A stretch of 64,000 bases of DNA from an uncultured Pseudomonadales bacterium (GTDB lineage: Bacteria > Pseudomonadota > Gammaproteobacteria > Pseudomonadales > Cellvibrionaceae): positions 215,616-279,615 of the forward strand of contig CANLBN010000006.1 in assembly GCA_947488935.1 (NCBI GenBank), given 5' to 3'. A program made the position numbers and the translations under genes. Below are positions 1 through 9,756 of this stretch, piece after piece. Every line of letters begins with the position of its first letter. The first letter of the stretch is position 1. The notes under the pieces were generated by a model that saw only the letters and a list, made by a program, of their open reading frames with translations, did not search any database and was not told the DNA's origin.

Positions 1-2
1 AC

Positions 3-1592
3 TCTCCAACTGATCTAATTGATGCCAAATCGGTCATCTCTGGAGCCACCCCCATACAAAAAGACTCCGAACATTTCTTTTTTAAGCTCCCAGAATTTAG
101 CGAGTTTTTACACAACTGGACACGTGCGGGACACCTACAAAGTGAGATGGCTAATAAACTAGCTGAGTGGCTAGATGCTGGCTTACAAGAGTGGGACATC
201 TCTCGTGATGCACCTTATTTTGGCTTTGAAATTCCAGGGCAGACAGGTAAATATTTTTATGTATGGCTAGATGCACCCATTGGCTACATTGCAAGCTTTA
301 AAAACTTTTGCGAAAACCAAGATAAAAACACCCAGGGACTAAACTGGGAAGATTACTGGCTAGACGATAACAGTGGCGACCCCAAACTCAACAACGGTAC
401 CGAGCTGTATCACTTTATCGGTAAAGATATTGTTAACTTCCATGCGCTATTTTGGCCTGCCATGTTGCACTCTGCTAAATTTCGCACACCCACTGCCGTC
501 AATGTACATGGCTTTTTAATGGTTAATGGCAGTAAAATGTCAAAATCACGCGGCACATTTATTAACGCTCGCACATACCTTAATCACTTAAAGCCAGATT
601 ATCTGCGCTATTATTTTGCCGCGAAATTATCTAATGGTGTCGATGATCTCGACCTTAATTTAGATGACTTTATTCAGCGCGTTAACTCTGACCTTGTCGG
701 CAAGGTCATTAATATTGCTAGCCGCACAGCCCGTTTTATACAAAAATCTGGCGGCTCTTTAGGTAGCACCATAGAGAACGAAGCACTTTGGCAACAATGT
801 GTCAGCGCAGGCGAAACAATTGCAGCACTTTATGAGGGGCGCGAGTTCGCTAAAGCTATGCGTGAGATTATGAACCTCGCCGATGCCGCTAATGAATATA
901 TCGCCGCAAAAGAGCCATGGACACTCGCCAAAGTCGAAGGTAACGAACAAGTAGTCGTCGATATTTGTACACAAGCACTTAATATGTTTCGTGCCATAGC
1001 CACCTATTTAAAACCTGTCCTACCTGTTTTGGTTGCTAATGCCGAGGCATTCCTAAACGAAGAGTTAGATTGGGCCAATGACATCCAGTTTAAAACCAAC
1101 CATAGCATTAATAAATTTAAACCCTTGCTAGGACGCGTTGAAAAAGACCAAGTCGACGCTATTGTCGAGGATAGTAAGGAAGAATTAAACGCAATGAATC
1201 AGGCAGAGAATCAAGCAAATGATGCTCAAACATCCGACTCTGAGTTGGCAAAGGAGCCATTGGCACCTGAAATAGATTTTAATGCCTTTGCACAAACCGA
1301 TTTACGCGTCGCAAGAATTGTTAAGGCCGCTCATGTAAAAGGTGCCGATAAATTATTGCAACTCACCCTTGATTTAGGCGGAGAGACACGTAATGTTTTT
1401 TCGGGGATTAAAAGTGCCTACAAGCCCGAAGACCTAGAGGGGAAACTGACGATCATGGTGGCCAACCTAGCACCACGAAAAATGAAATTTGGGCTCTCTG
1501 AAGGTATGGTGCTGGCAGCCGGACCTGGCGGCAAAGAAATTTACCTATTAGAGCCACACAGCGGTGCAACACCCGGCATGCGAGTCATGTAA
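3..1592 (+). CDS. metG: Methionyl-tRNA synthetase, 5'-truncated by the window edge
   Basis: Charges tRNA(Met) with methionine in the cytosol. The reading frame is open from position 3, and the residues before the first internal ATG (147) are typical MetG sequence, so the gene starts outside the window. Visible features are the ISGATP-type segment, the WLDAPIGY active-site region, and the KMSKS ATP-binding signature at 534-548. An anticodon-binding helical domain follows. The end is a tRNA-binding OB-fold ([12 protein letters not shown] ... [10 protein letters not shown]), as in the long dimeric form of E. coli. The Rossmann N-terminus and zinc knuckle are missing only because of the cut. The stop codon overlaps the rsxA start by one base, so both are probably co-transcribed. 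Confidence 0.97.
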   Translation, partial: SPTDLIDAKSVISGATPIQKDSEHFFFKLPEFSEFLHNWTRAGHLQSEMANKLAEWLDAGLQEWDISRDAPYFGFEIPGQTGKYFYVWLDAPIGYIASFKNFCENQDKNTQGLNWEDYWLDDNSGDPKLNNGTELYHFIGKDIVNFHALFWPAMLHSAKFRTPTAVNVHGFLMVNGSKMSKSRGTFINARTYLNHLKPDYLRYYFAAKLSNGVDDLDLNLDDFIQRVNSDLVGKVINIASRTARFIQKSGGSLGSTIENEALWQQCVSAGETIAALYEGREFAKAMREIMNLADAANEYIAAKEPWTLAKVEGNEQVVVDICTQALNMFRAIATYLKPVLPVLVANAEAFLNEELDWANDIQFKTNHSINKFKPLLGRVEKDQVDAIVEDSKEELNAMNQAENQANDAQTSDSELAKEPLAPEIDFNAFAQTDLRVARIVKAAHVKGADKLLQLTLDLGGETRNVFSGIKSAYKPEDLEGKLTIMVANLAPRKMKFGLSEGMVLAAGPGGKEIYLLEPHSGATPGMRVM

Positions 1593-2173
1593 TGAACGAA
1601 TTTATACTGATATTGCTAAGTACAATTTTGGTGAATAATTTTGTGTTGGTTCAATTTCTTGGGCTATGCCCATTTATGGGTGTGTCGAATAAATTAGAAA
1701 CTGCCATTGGTATGGCGAGTGCAACAACCTTTGTGTTAACTCTCGCCTCTATTTGTAGTTATTTGGTACACGCCTATGTGCTGGAGCCCCTATCGTTAAC
1801 CTACTTAAAAACCATATCGTTTATTTTGGTGATTGCCGTTGTTGTACAATTTGCCAAAATGTTTATCGAAAAAACCAGCCCGCTGCTCTATCGTGTTCTT
1901 GGTGTATTTTTGCCACTCATTACGACTAACTGTGCCGTCTTGGGTGTAGCTTTATTGAATACCACCAAGGCACATAACTTTTTCCAATCGGCCACCTATG
2001 GCTTTGGTGCAGCACTTGGATTTTCACTCGTATTGATTTTATTTTCTGCCATGCGTGAGCGCCTAACCGTTGCCGATGTACCCACACCGTTTAAAGGTGC
2101 GGCCATAGGCATGATTACAGCTGGGCTTATGTCTCTTGCGTTTATGGGATTTGCTGGTTTAATTCAGCTATAA
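1592..2173 (+). CDS. rsxA: Rnf/Rsx electron transport complex subunit A
   Basis: Integral membrane subunit of the Rnf complex, which moves electrons between ferredoxin and NAD and couples this to ion transport; in E. coli the same complex (Rsx) reduces SoxR. The 193-residue length and six hydrophobic segments fit the family. The [11 protein letters not shown] and [10 protein letters not shown] stretches carry the conserved cysteines thought to hold an intramembrane iron-sulfur centre together with RsxE. It starts inside the metG stop codon and is followed 72 bases later by rsxB, making it the first gene of a complete rsxABCDGE set. Confidence 0.96.
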   Translation: MNEFILILLSTILVNNFVLVQFLGLCPFMGVSNKLETAIGMASATTFVLTLASICSYLVHAYVLEPLSLTYLKTISFILVIAVVVQFAKMFIEKTSPLLYRVLGVFLPLITTNCAVLGVALLNTTKAHNFFQSATYGFGAALGFSLVLILFSAMRERLTVADVPTPFKGAAIGMITAGLMSLAFMGFAGLIQL

Positions 2174-2245
2174 AGAGTACTAATTTTTTATTGGTATTAG
2201 GTATTAATATTGACTGTGATGTTAGCGTTAAATGGCATCACTTAA

Positions 2246-2941
2246 ATGATGGCGTGTATGTTCGAACTTATTATAAATAACCCCATTAGTGCCGCCTTGA
2301 TTGGCCTTGGTGGTCTTGCATTAATTTTTGGTGCCATATTGGGGTTTGCTGCCGTCAAATTTAAAGTAGAAGGCGACCCTATTGTTGAGCAACTGGACGC
2401 CCTCTTGCCACAAACTCAGTGTGGTCAATGCGGTCACCCTGGCTGTCGCCCCTACGCCGAAGGTATTGCTAATGGAGAGGCCATTAATAAATGCCCTCCC
2501 GGTGGACAAGCAACTATCAATGCCATTGCTACTTTGCTAGATGTAGATGCTCCCTCTCTTGACGAAGAACACGGTGAAGAGGCCGATATTAAAACCGTGG
2601 CATATATCCGTGAAGACGAATGTATTGGTTGCACCAAATGTATCCAAGCCTGCCCCGTTGATGCAATTTTAGGCGCCGCAAAACAAATGCATACAGTGAT
2701 TGGCGATGAATGCACCGGTTGTGATTTATGCGTTGAACCCTGCCCCGTTGACTGTATCGATATGCTATCTGTTGAACAAACGGTAAAGGATTGGCACTGG
2801 GAAAAACCACCCACAAATATACAAGCATTAGCGGCTAATATTATTGCCACCGACCGTTTTGATAATAGTGATAACGCTACCACTGACGATACAAGCACCG
2901 AAGATACTGATGGTGATGATGATGAGGGTCGTGCCGCATGA
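2246..2941 (+). CDS. rsxB: Rnf/Rsx complex ferredoxin subunit B
   Basis: Membrane-anchored iron-sulfur subunit passing electrons within the Rnf complex. An N-terminal hydrophobic anchor (about residues 5-35) is followed by the [12 protein letters not shown] cluster-binding motif with a later Cys, then two classic 4Fe-4S motifs ([12 protein letters not shown] and [12 protein letters not shown]). The last 30 residues are a run of Asp, Glu and Thr, an acidic tail not needed for the fold. Three in-frame ATGs occur at 2246, 2249 and 2258; family length suits any of them. The 3' end overlaps rsxC by four bases (ATGA), indicating translational coupling. Confidence 0.95.
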   Translation: MMACMFELIINNPISAALIGLGGLALIFGAILGFAAVKFKVEGDPIVEQLDALLPQTQCGQCGHPGCRPYAEGIANGEAINKCPPGGQATINAIATLLDVDAPSLDEEHGEEADIKTVAYIREDECIGCTKCIQACPVDAILGAAKQMHTVIGDECTGCDLCVEPCPVDCIDMLSVEQTVKDWHWEKPPTNIQALAANIIATDRFDNSDNATTDDTSTEDTDGDDDEGRAA

Positions 2942-5088
2942 GTCAGCCAACATCAGCCCAATTAATCAAAGTACATGAGATTCCCGGTGGTATTCATCCG
3001 CCAGAAAACAAAGCACAATCAATGCAATTACCTTTGGGTGAAGTATCAGTTCCTGAGGAACTTATTTTTCCACTCAATCAACATATTGGCACACCGGCAA
3101 TACCGATTGTCAACGTTGGTCAAAGGGTTTTAGCGGGAGAAAAGATTGCCGAGGCAGTGGGGGCTTTAAGCGTACCTATTCACGCATCAACCTCCGGTAC
3201 CATTACTGCCTTAGAGGATCGCCTACTTCCTCACACTTCGGGAATGAGTGGGCCTTGCATTGTTCTTGAAAGCGATGGCGAGCACAAATTTACAGCCTTT
3301 GAGGGCTGCGAAGACTATCAACAACTCAGCAGCGCAGAGATTATCGAAAAAATTCGCCAAGCGGGTATTGCAGGGCTTGGCGGCGCAGGCTTCCCTACCG
3401 CGATTAAACTCGACCCTCGCAATACCTCTATCGATACACTTATTTTAAACGGCACCGAGTGTGAACCCTATATCACCGCTGATGATCGCCTCATGCAGGA
3501 CTACGCCCGCGATATTATTGCAGGCGCTCAATTACTCGCATTTATTTTAGGTGAACCTAAAAACATTATTGTGGGCATAGAAGACAATAAGCCCGATGCC
3601 ATTAAAGCAATGCAAGATGCAGCCAAAGGCAGCAACGTAAAGATTGTCAGCTTCCCTACTAAATATCCATCGGGTGGTGAAAAACAGTTAATACAAATAT
3701 TAACCGGAAAAGAAGTCCCCTCGGGCAAACTACCTGCTACTTTGGGTATTGTCGTACAAAATGTAGCTACCGCTATGTTTGCTTACCGTGCGGTACGCTT
3801 TGGTGAACCACTCACTTGGCGTATCACCACACTCGTCGGCGAAGCGCTTAAGGAACAACGCAATATCAAGGCACTATTAGGCACACCCGTCGAACATCTA
3901 TTAAATGAACTTGGCTTTAACAATGATAAAGCATCACGCCTTATTATGGGTGGCCCAATGATGGGCTTTGCACTACCCGATGCCTATGTACCCATTGTTA
4001 AGACTAGCAACTGTATTATTGCACCCAGCCACAGTGAAATGCCCGACCAACCACCAGCGCAAGCATGTATTCGTTGCGGTCTATGTGCTGAGGCTTGCCC
4101 TGCTAGTTTATTACCACAACAACTCTATTGGTATGCAAAAGCCGAGGAATATGATCGCCTGCAAAACCATAATTTATTCGATTGCATCGAGTGCGGTGCT
4201 TGCTCCTATGTCTGCCCATCGACTATTCCGTTAGTTCAGTATTACCGTGCCGCTAAAGGGACAATTCGTCAGCAGCAGCAAGAGAAAATAAGATCCGATC
4301 ACGCACGTCAGCGTTTTGAATTTAGGCAGGCCCGTATTGAAAGAGCCGAGGCTGAAAAAGAAGCCAAGCGCCTAGCGCGCAAAGAAGCCGCCGAAAAAGC
4401 CAAAGCACTCGCCGCCAAAAAGAAAGCCGAGGCGGCTACAAACCCCGAAAAAAATACCAGCGAATCGGCAGAAAAAGCGCCTCTTGATCCCGTAGCCCTT
4501 GCGATGGCTAAAGTAAAAGAAAAAGAACAAGACCCAGCAGTACAAAAAGCCAAACTGGAACGTGCTTTGGCGAGTGCACAAAGTAGAGTAGAAAAACTAC
4601 AAGTACGCTTGAATGATGCAGAAAATGATCAAATTGAAAAACTGACCTCGCAAGTCAAGCAAGCTGAACTTCGTGTACAAGATGCACAAAAAAATCTCGA
4701 TAGCTTTGATCAAACGCAAAAAGCCCAAAAGCAAGAGAATAAAGATCCAGCTTCACCAAAAGGTGGACCACAAATCGACGCTAATAAACGCGCAGATATT
4801 GACGATTTAAAACCAGCACCAACAAAAGTACTCGATGCTGCAAGCGCAGCTATTGAGCGCGCTAAGGCAAAAGCCGAAGCAATGGCCTCCATGAGTGAAG
4901 AAGAAAAACTAATTGATCAAGTGGCTTCATTAAAAAAACGTGTCGCAAAGGCCGAGGAAAAGCTTCAAAAAGCCGAGGCAGAAAACAGCGAACATATTGC
5001 TGCGTTTAAAGCCGGCCTCACAAAAATGCAAAGCAAACTTGCGGCTACCCAAGAGCAACTCAATAGTTTACAACAAGAGAAGTCATAA
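2938..5088 (+). CDS. rsxC: Rnf/Rsx complex subunit C with long coiled-coil tail
   Basis: Peripheral subunit expected to carry the NADH/FMN site and two 4Fe-4S clusters. The first ~435 residues match the RnfC core: a GLGGAGFPT nucleotide-binding stretch, an SLBB-like region, and the cluster motifs [12 protein letters not shown] and [12 protein letters not shown]. From about residue 440 to 716 the protein becomes a Lys/Ala/Glu/Gln-rich, probably coiled-coil extension interrupted by Pro-containing linkers, similar in kind to the repeat-rich tails of enterobacterial RsxC. Overlaps rsxB by four bases and ends two bases before the rsxD start. Confidence 0.95.
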   Translation: MSQPTSAQLIKVHEIPGGIHPPENKAQSMQLPLGEVSVPEELIFPLNQHIGTPAIPIVNVGQRVLAGEKIAEAVGALSVPIHASTSGTITALEDRLLPHTSGMSGPCIVLESDGEHKFTAFEGCEDYQQLSSAEIIEKIRQAGIAGLGGAGFPTAIKLDPRNTSIDTLILNGTECEPYITADDRLMQDYARDIIAGAQLLAFILGEPKNIIVGIEDNKPDAIKAMQDAAKGSNVKIVSFPTKYPSGGEKQLIQILTGKEVPSGKLPATLGIVVQNVATAMFAYRAVRFGEPLTWRITTLVGEALKEQRNIKALLGTPVEHLLNELGFNNDKASRLIMGGPMMGFALPDAYVPIVKTSNCIIAPSHSEMPDQPPAQACIRCGLCAEACPASLLPQQLYWYAKAEEYDRLQNHNLFDCIECGACSYVCPSTIPLVQYYRAAKGTIRQQQQEKIRSDHARQRFEFRQARIERAEAEKEAKRLARKEAAEKAKALAAKKKAEAATNPEKNTSESAEKAPLDPVALAMAKVKEKEQDPAVQKAKLERALASAQSRVEKLQVRLNDAENDQIEKLTSQVKQAELRVQDAQKNLDSFDQTQKAQKQENKDPASPKGGPQIDANKRADIDDLKPAPTKVLDAASAAIERAKAKAEAMASMSEEEKLIDQVASLKKRVAKAEEKLQKAEAENSEHIAAFKAGLTKMQSKLAATQEQLNSLQQEKS

Positions 5089-5089
5089 A

Positions 5090-6151
5090 ATGGCGTTTAT
5101 TCGTGTCACGTCACCCCATGCGCATACCGCTAATACTACACAGGATATTATGCGCTGGGTTATTCTTGCAACCCTACCAGGGCTTGTTGCACTGACGCAT
5201 TTTTTTGGTTGGGGCAGTATTATTAATGTCTTAATCAGCTGCCTAACCGCTATCGCCTGTGAGGCGTTAATGTTGAGTCTACGCAAGCGCCCTATTTTAT
5301 TTTATCTAAAAGATTACAGTGCACTCGTTACCGGAATTTTATTAGGACTTGCGCTGCCGCCCTATGCACCTTGGTGGCTAGTTGTTATTGGTAGTACATC
5401 GGCAATTATACTCGCTAAGCAACTTTATGGTGGTTTGGGCTATAACCCATTTAATCCGGCAATGGTTGGCTACGTTATATTGTTAATTTCTTTTCCCGTT
5501 GAGATGACACGCTGGGCAATACCCACCACACTACTTAGCGACGGCCAAACTTTGCCTTCTTTAGGGACTGCTTTACAAACGGTTTTTGGCTCAGGGGGTG
5601 TAGATGGCTATACCGGTGCAACACCATTAGATTTATTTAAAACACAACAAGGTTTGCTGGTCGAACAAATCAATGCGGCAGAGCCAATTTTTTCACTCGC
5701 AAGTTTTGCCGGTGCGGGCTGGGAATGGGTCAATGTTGCCTTTTTGGCCGGTGGTTTGTTTTTACTTTATAAACGCGCATTCACTTGGCATGCCCCTGTT
5801 AGCATGCTGCTTGCATTAAGCATTATGACATTTTTGTTTTATGGTGGAGGCAATTCAGAGAGTGGCGGCTCCCTGATGCTGCACTTATTTTCTGGCGGCA
5901 CTATGCTCGGTGCGTTTTTTATTATTACTGACCCGGTTAGTTCGGCGGTGAGCAATAAGGGGCGTATCATTTATGGTGCAGGTATTGGTATTTTAATTTA
6001 TATTATTCGTGTTTGGGGTAACTACCCAGACGCTATTGCCTTTGCTGTTTTATTAATGAACTTTACAGCCCCATTTATAGATTACTACACCTTGCCACGC
6101 ACCTATGGCCATAGTAAATCTACACGTGCAACACGGGGGCGTGACTTATGA
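5090..6151 (+). CDS. rsxD: Rnf/Rsx complex membrane subunit D
   Basis: Multi-spanning flavoprotein subunit of Rnf. The start was set at the ATG at 5090 ([10 protein letters not shown]), one base after the rsxC stop; the frame stays open upstream to 4940 but that part lies in the rsxC tail in another frame. The 353-residue product has about ten hydrophobic helices, and [10 protein letters not shown] contains the Thr of the S/T-G-A-T motif that binds FMN covalently in RnfD/NqrB proteins. [10 protein letters not shown] is another conserved family segment. The stop overlaps the rsxG start by four bases. Confidence 0.95.
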   Translation: MAFIRVTSPHAHTANTTQDIMRWVILATLPGLVALTHFFGWGSIINVLISCLTAIACEALMLSLRKRPILFYLKDYSALVTGILLGLALPPYAPWWLVVIGSTSAIILAKQLYGGLGYNPFNPAMVGYVILLISFPVEMTRWAIPTTLLSDGQTLPSLGTALQTVFGSGGVDGYTGATPLDLFKTQQGLLVEQINAAEPIFSLASFAGAGWEWVNVAFLAGGLFLLYKRAFTWHAPVSMLLALSIMTFLFYGGGNSESGGSLMLHLFSGGTMLGAFFIITDPVSSAVSNKGRIIYGAGIGILIYIIRVWGNYPDAIAFAVLLMNFTAPFIDYYTLPRTYGHSKSTRATRGRDL

Positions 6152-6819
6152 ATCCAGAAAGCCCAAGCTCACCTTCTATACCCTTATCAATGAGCAAAAA
6201 TAGCCTACTGCTGTTTCTATTTGCATTGCTAACAGCCGGCATTTTGGCCACGACATTTGAAGGAACAAAAGAGGCGATTGCACTTGCCGAGCGTAAAGCG
6301 GCCGAAAAAGCACTATTGGAAATTATCCCAGCTAATCGCATAGATAATGACTTGCTACTCGATACTATCGAAATCCCAAGCTCGGCATGGCCTGAGCTTG
6401 GTTTAAAAAATGGCGGTAACATTCATATCGCCCGTAAAAATAACCAAGTCGTTGCGGTTATTATCCCCGCCGTTGCACCCGACGGCTACAGCGGTGACAT
6501 AAAGATGATCGCAGGTATCAATAACAACGGTACTATTGCCGGTGTTCGTGTATTGACCCATACAGAAACACCCGGACTGGGTGACAAAGTTGACCTCAAG
6601 AAAAGTGATTGGATAACACGCTTTGATAATAAATCCCTTGAGCAACCATCGATTAGTCAGTGGAAAGTGAAAAAAGACGGAGGAGATTTTGACCAGTTTA
6701 CAGGTGCTACAATTACACCAAGAGCCGTTGTCAGGCAAATTCGTAAAGTGCTCGAGTTTGTAAAACGCGAACAAACCTTACTATTTACCGTAGAGAACCC
6801 CGAAGGTTCTAGCCTTTAA
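6148..6819 (+). CDS. rsxG: Rnf/Rsx complex flavoprotein subunit G
   Basis: Periplasm-facing Rnf subunit with one N-terminal membrane anchor (about residues 14-33) and a covalently bound FMN. The FMN attachment motif is seen as [12 protein letters not shown] near residue 190, and the ETPGLGDK stretch is also characteristic of RnfG/NqrC. Length of 223 residues is normal. It overlaps rsxD by four bases and is separated from rsxE by 30 bases. Confidence 0.94.
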   Translation: MNPESPSSPSIPLSMSKNSLLLFLFALLTAGILATTFEGTKEAIALAERKAAEKALLEIIPANRIDNDLLLDTIEIPSSAWPELGLKNGGNIHIARKNNQVVAVIIPAVAPDGYSGDIKMIAGINNNGTIAGVRVLTHTETPGLGDKVDLKKSDWITRFDNKSLEQPSISQWKVKKDGGDFDQFTGATITPRAVVRQIRKVLEFVKREQTLLFTVENPEGSSL

Positions 6820-6849
6820 AACCTGATAAAAGCAATGAATTAATAAACC

Positions 6850-7641
6850 GTGGCCAACACAATGAATACAACAAGCGACGATATAGTCACCGAGAATGAG
6901 CCCACACAAGAGGCACTCGCGGCATCTGACATAAACTATAGTGAGATCACTAAAAACGGCCTATGGTCTAATAACCCTGCTTTAGTGCAGCTACTTGGCC
7001 TATGCCCTTTACTTGCTGTCAGTGGCTCGGTAGTTAATGCCATTGGTCTAGGTCTCGCCACCCTGCTCGTATTGATTGGGTCAAATATTGTTGTGTCGCT
7101 CATTCGCAATATTGTTAGCGATGCCGTCAAGTTACCCGTTTTTGTTATGATTATTGCATCCTTTACTACCTGTACCGAGCTATTAATGCGCGCGTATACC
7201 TTTGAGCTCTACCAGATCTTAGGTATTTTTATCCCGCTGATTGTGACTAACTGCGCCATCCTTGGCCGCGCCGACGCCTTTGCTTGCAAAAATAAAGTGA
7301 TCCCATCGGCTATCGATGGTTTGATGATGGGGCTTGGATTTTTATTAGTCCTCGTTTGTATTGGTGCAATTCGCGAGGTTTTTGGAGCAGGTACCTTATT
7401 TGCCGATATGCAGCTACTTTTTGGAGAAGCTGCCCGTGATTGGAAGATCACAGTCTTAGGTGACAATTACCCAGGCTTTTTAGTGGCCATCTTGCCACCC
7501 GGGGCTTTTTTAGTCGCTGGATTTTTAATTGCTTTCAAAAATATGATTGATAACTATAATGAAAAGAGACGATTAGCGGCTCAACCTAAAAAGATCATCA
7601 AGGGTGCTAAACGCGTCAGAACAACTGGCTCTATTAGCTAA
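6850..7641 (+). CDS. rsxE: Rnf/Rsx complex membrane subunit E
   Basis: Integral membrane partner of RsxA; both have the same fold. [13 protein letters not shown] and [14 protein letters not shown] carry the conserved cysteines. The frame can start at a GTG at 6850 or an ATG at 6862; no clear ribosome site separates them. Compared with E. coli RsxE the product has roughly 30 extra polar, acidic residues at the N-terminus before [15 protein letters not shown], and a basic C-terminal tail. It is the last rnf gene here: the nth (endonuclease III) gene that often follows is absent. A small inverted repeat (CTCTATTA/TAATAGAG) overlaps the stop codon, but no T-run makes it a convincing terminator. 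Confidence 0.94.
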   Translation: MANTMNTTSDDIVTENEPTQEALAASDINYSEITKNGLWSNNPALVQLLGLCPLLAVSGSVVNAIGLGLATLLVLIGSNIVVSLIRNIVSDAVKLPVFVMIIASFTTCTELLMRAYTFELYQILGIFIPLIVTNCAILGRADAFACKNKVIPSAIDGLMMGLGFLLVLVCIGAIREVFGAGTLFADMQLLFGEAARDWKITVLGDNYPGFLVAILPPGAFLVAGFLIAFKNMIDNYNEKRRLAAQPKKIIKGAKRVRTTGSIS

Positions 7642-7765
7642 TAATAGAGATGTGTATACTATTTTTAACGGAATAAGCGCAGGCAAATTGATTTTGATAC
7701 GGCTAATGTACATGTAGTCTTATCTAAAGCATAACCATACGCTATTGAAAAACAAGGGGCTTAGA

Positions 7766-8551
7766 ATGATCATTTATTTCTTACCACTTAATAGTACTCA
7801 GCATTTACGAACACACATCAAACGACCCTGTACCCGAGTCATTACTTATTTTTTGTTATGCCTCACTCCCTTCTTGTTAGCACCAATGACATCTGCAAGT
7901 GATTATGAATTTGCGTCGATCGAAAATCTAATCGAACAAAGAGTAGGCGCCGAAGTACTACGAAAAATCTATAAGAACCTCGATATAGACATCACTGTAA
8001 CGCCAATGAAAGCAGAACGAGCAGAGTTGGAAGCAACTGCCGGCCTAAAAGATGGGGAGGCTCTAAGAATTTTCAATTACGGAAACGAACACCCTTCTGT
8101 TATTAGAGTTCCTACCTCTTATTATCAATTAAATACTATGGCTTTTTTTAAAGCGGGGAATAGCGTCTCTATTAAATCTATCAGTGATTTAAAAAGATAT
8201 AGAGTTGCTTATATTAAAGGGGTTAAACATACCGACGCTATTATTGAGCAGCTGGGTAATAAGGTCAGAGATGTCGATAATACAACAGAGATGATGCGAC
8301 TCATTAATAACGGAAGAATCGATATTGGAATAATAAGTCGAGCTGATGGTTTAAACACAATAAAAGAACTAGGGCTTACTACTATTGATTCAATAAAACA
8401 GCCGCTATCGACACTCAACCTCTATCACTATTTACATATATCCAATACCGACCTTGTTGAACCAGTCAATAATATGATTGTAAATATGAAGGACTCAGGC
8501 ACCTTACAAAAATTGATCGAAGAGACAAGAAACCGGTTAATTAATCAGTAA
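7766..8551 (+). CDS. Periplasmic solute-binding protein, SBP_bac_3-like, no transporter genes nearby
   Basis: Predicted exported type-II periplasmic binding protein of the amino-acid-binding (SBP_bac_3) fold. The ATG at 7766 follows an AAGGGG ribosome site; the TTG at 7745 has none. A basic N-terminus and a hydrophobic stretch ending near PMTSASDYEF look like a long signal peptide. The segment MKAERAELEATAGLKDGEALRI resembles, in order and spacing, the corresponding part of the binding protein at 39527-40234. No permease or ATPase genes are adjacent. It converges, with an 8-base gap, on a c-di-GMP phosphodiesterase gene whose partner kinase has two domains of the same fold, so a sensory rather than transport role is plausible. 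Confidence 0.75.
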   Translation: MIIYFLPLNSTQHLRTHIKRPCTRVITYFLLCLTPFLLAPMTSASDYEFASIENLIEQRVGAEVLRKIYKNLDIDITVTPMKAERAELEATAGLKDGEALRIFNYGNEHPSVIRVPTSYYQLNTMAFFKAGNSVSIKSISDLKRYRVAYIKGVKHTDAIIEQLGNKVRDVDNTTEMMRLINNGRIDIGIISRADGLNTIKELGLTTIDSIKQPLSTLNLYHYLHISNTDLVEPVNNMIVNMKDSGTLQKLIEETRNRLINQ

Positions 8552-8559
8552 ATACAAGG

Positions 8560-9744
8560 CTATTGAGGCCGAATACTATCTTTAGATTTAGCGGCTCCCG
8601 TTAAATAACCCTGACAAAGATCACAGCCATACGCCTTAGCCATGTCCCAGGCTTCTGTGGTTTCGACACCTTCAGCCACGGTATTTAGGTTTAATCTCTT
8701 AGCTAGCTCAACTGTCGATTTAACAATAGCTTGTTTTTGCTTATCCTGTTCGATACCAAACATAAAAGACTTATCAATTTTCAGCTCATTAAAGGGCAAT
8801 AATTCAAGCTGTTTAAAGGATGAATAACCTGTACCAAAATCATCAATGGCTAAGTTAAATCCATTGAGGCGTAGGCGCGATAAATACTCAATTGCCATTG
8901 CCGTATTGTCAATTAATGTTCTTTCAGTGACTTCAACAGTGACCAAATCCGCAGGAACACCATGGCGCTTAACTAAGGCGAGTAAATCATCATAGAAGTG
9001 GGCATCTGCCAATATACTTGGGCCAACATTAATACTAATTTGCGTTGGATGCCCCATTTGCATCCAGATTTTAATTAACTGAAAGGCCTGAGAGTATATT
9101 TGCAATTCAAATTCGGCTGATTTGTTGAGCTTATCGTAAAGGTATAAAAAACAATCGGGAGCGACAATGCGGCCACTGGGTAAAACAAGCCTTGCCAACG
9201 CTTCAATACCAGCAAAGCTTTTATCGCTGAATTTAAAGCGTGGTTGAAAATAAGACTGCAAACCATTATTCAATAAGGCATCGATTAAGTCACTCTCAAT
9301 AACACCTTCGGGTAGTAATGGCGATAATGGTGTATCGGTATATTCGGATGCTTCGGCAATAAACTCTATTAAAACTTTAGTATCTATGGGCTTATGCAAG
9401 GAGCCTATAAATTTAATTTTATATTCCTTGATCATCTGTGTAACAGATGAAACGAGAGAGGCATCCATAGCCGTTAAAATAATGAGCGAGCCTGTATAGT
9501 GATTAATTGATAAATGTCTTATAAAAGCGATGCCGTCCATATTTGGCATTTGCAGATCGCAGATAATCAAATCAATTGGGGTACTGGAATTTTGCTCACG
9601 GGCTACACAATCTAAGCCCTTTACTCCATCGGTAGCTGTCAAAACTTGCTCAACACCAATTTGACTCAAGCAGTTAGTAATATGCTCCATTTGAAAGCTA
9701 TGATCTTCGACAACTAAGACTTTTAAGCTATTCTGCCCACCCAT
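8560..9744 (-). CDS. Response regulator with EAL c-di-GMP phosphodiesterase output (RocR-like)
   Basis: Cytoplasmic response regulator that would hydrolyse cyclic di-GMP when controlled by phosphorylation. The receiver domain spans about residues 7-130 with the phospho-acceptor D63 in DLIICDLQMPNMDG. The EAL domain covers about 150-390 and keeps the catalytic signatures: EAL at 181-183, NVGPS, EVTER, DDFGTGYSSF at 301-310 and EGVET near 358-362, so it should be active. It starts 12 bases after the stop of the hybrid kinase upstream and is surely in its operon. The architecture equals RocR/SadR of Pseudomonas, where a kinase with periplasmic binding domains controls a REC-EAL protein; that assignment is by architecture only. 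Confidence 0.9.
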   Translation of the reverse strand: MGGQNSLKVLVVEDHSFQMEHITNCLSQIGVEQVLTATDGVKGLDCVAREQNSSTPIDLIICDLQMPNMDGIAFIRHLSINHYTGSLIILTAMDASLVSSVTQMIKEYKIKFIGSLHKPIDTKVLIEFIAEASEYTDTPLSPLLPEGVIESDLIDALLNNGLQSYFQPRFKFSDKSFAGIEALARLVLPSGRIVAPDCFLYLYDKLNKSAEFELQIYSQAFQLIKIWMQMGHPTQISINVGPSILADAHFYDDLLALVKRHGVPADLVTVEVTERTLIDNTAMAIEYLSRLRLNGFNLAIDDFGTGYSSFKQLELLPFNELKIDKSFMFGIEQDKQKQAIVKSTVELAKRLNLNTVAEGVETTEAWDMAKAYGCDLCQGYLTGAAKSKDSIRPQ

Positions 9745-9756
9745 ATTATTATCTAC

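Noticed and set aside
147..1592. metG starting at the ATG at 147
   Set aside because: The frame is open to position 3 and the upstream residues ([19 protein letters not shown]) are MetG sequence, so 147 is an internal Met.
2452..2898. 148-codon minus-strand frame
   Set aside because: Antisense to rsxB, whose cysteine motifs prove the other strand; Ser/Cys-rich composition reflects the complement.
4940..5089. Upstream extension of rsxD to 4940
   Set aside because: It lies inside the rsxC tail in another frame; RnfD proteins begin near [10 protein letters not shown].
7629..7649. Hairpin CTCTATTA/TAATAGAG as rsxE terminator
   Set aside because: AT-rich, overlaps the stop codon and lacks a T-run directly behind.
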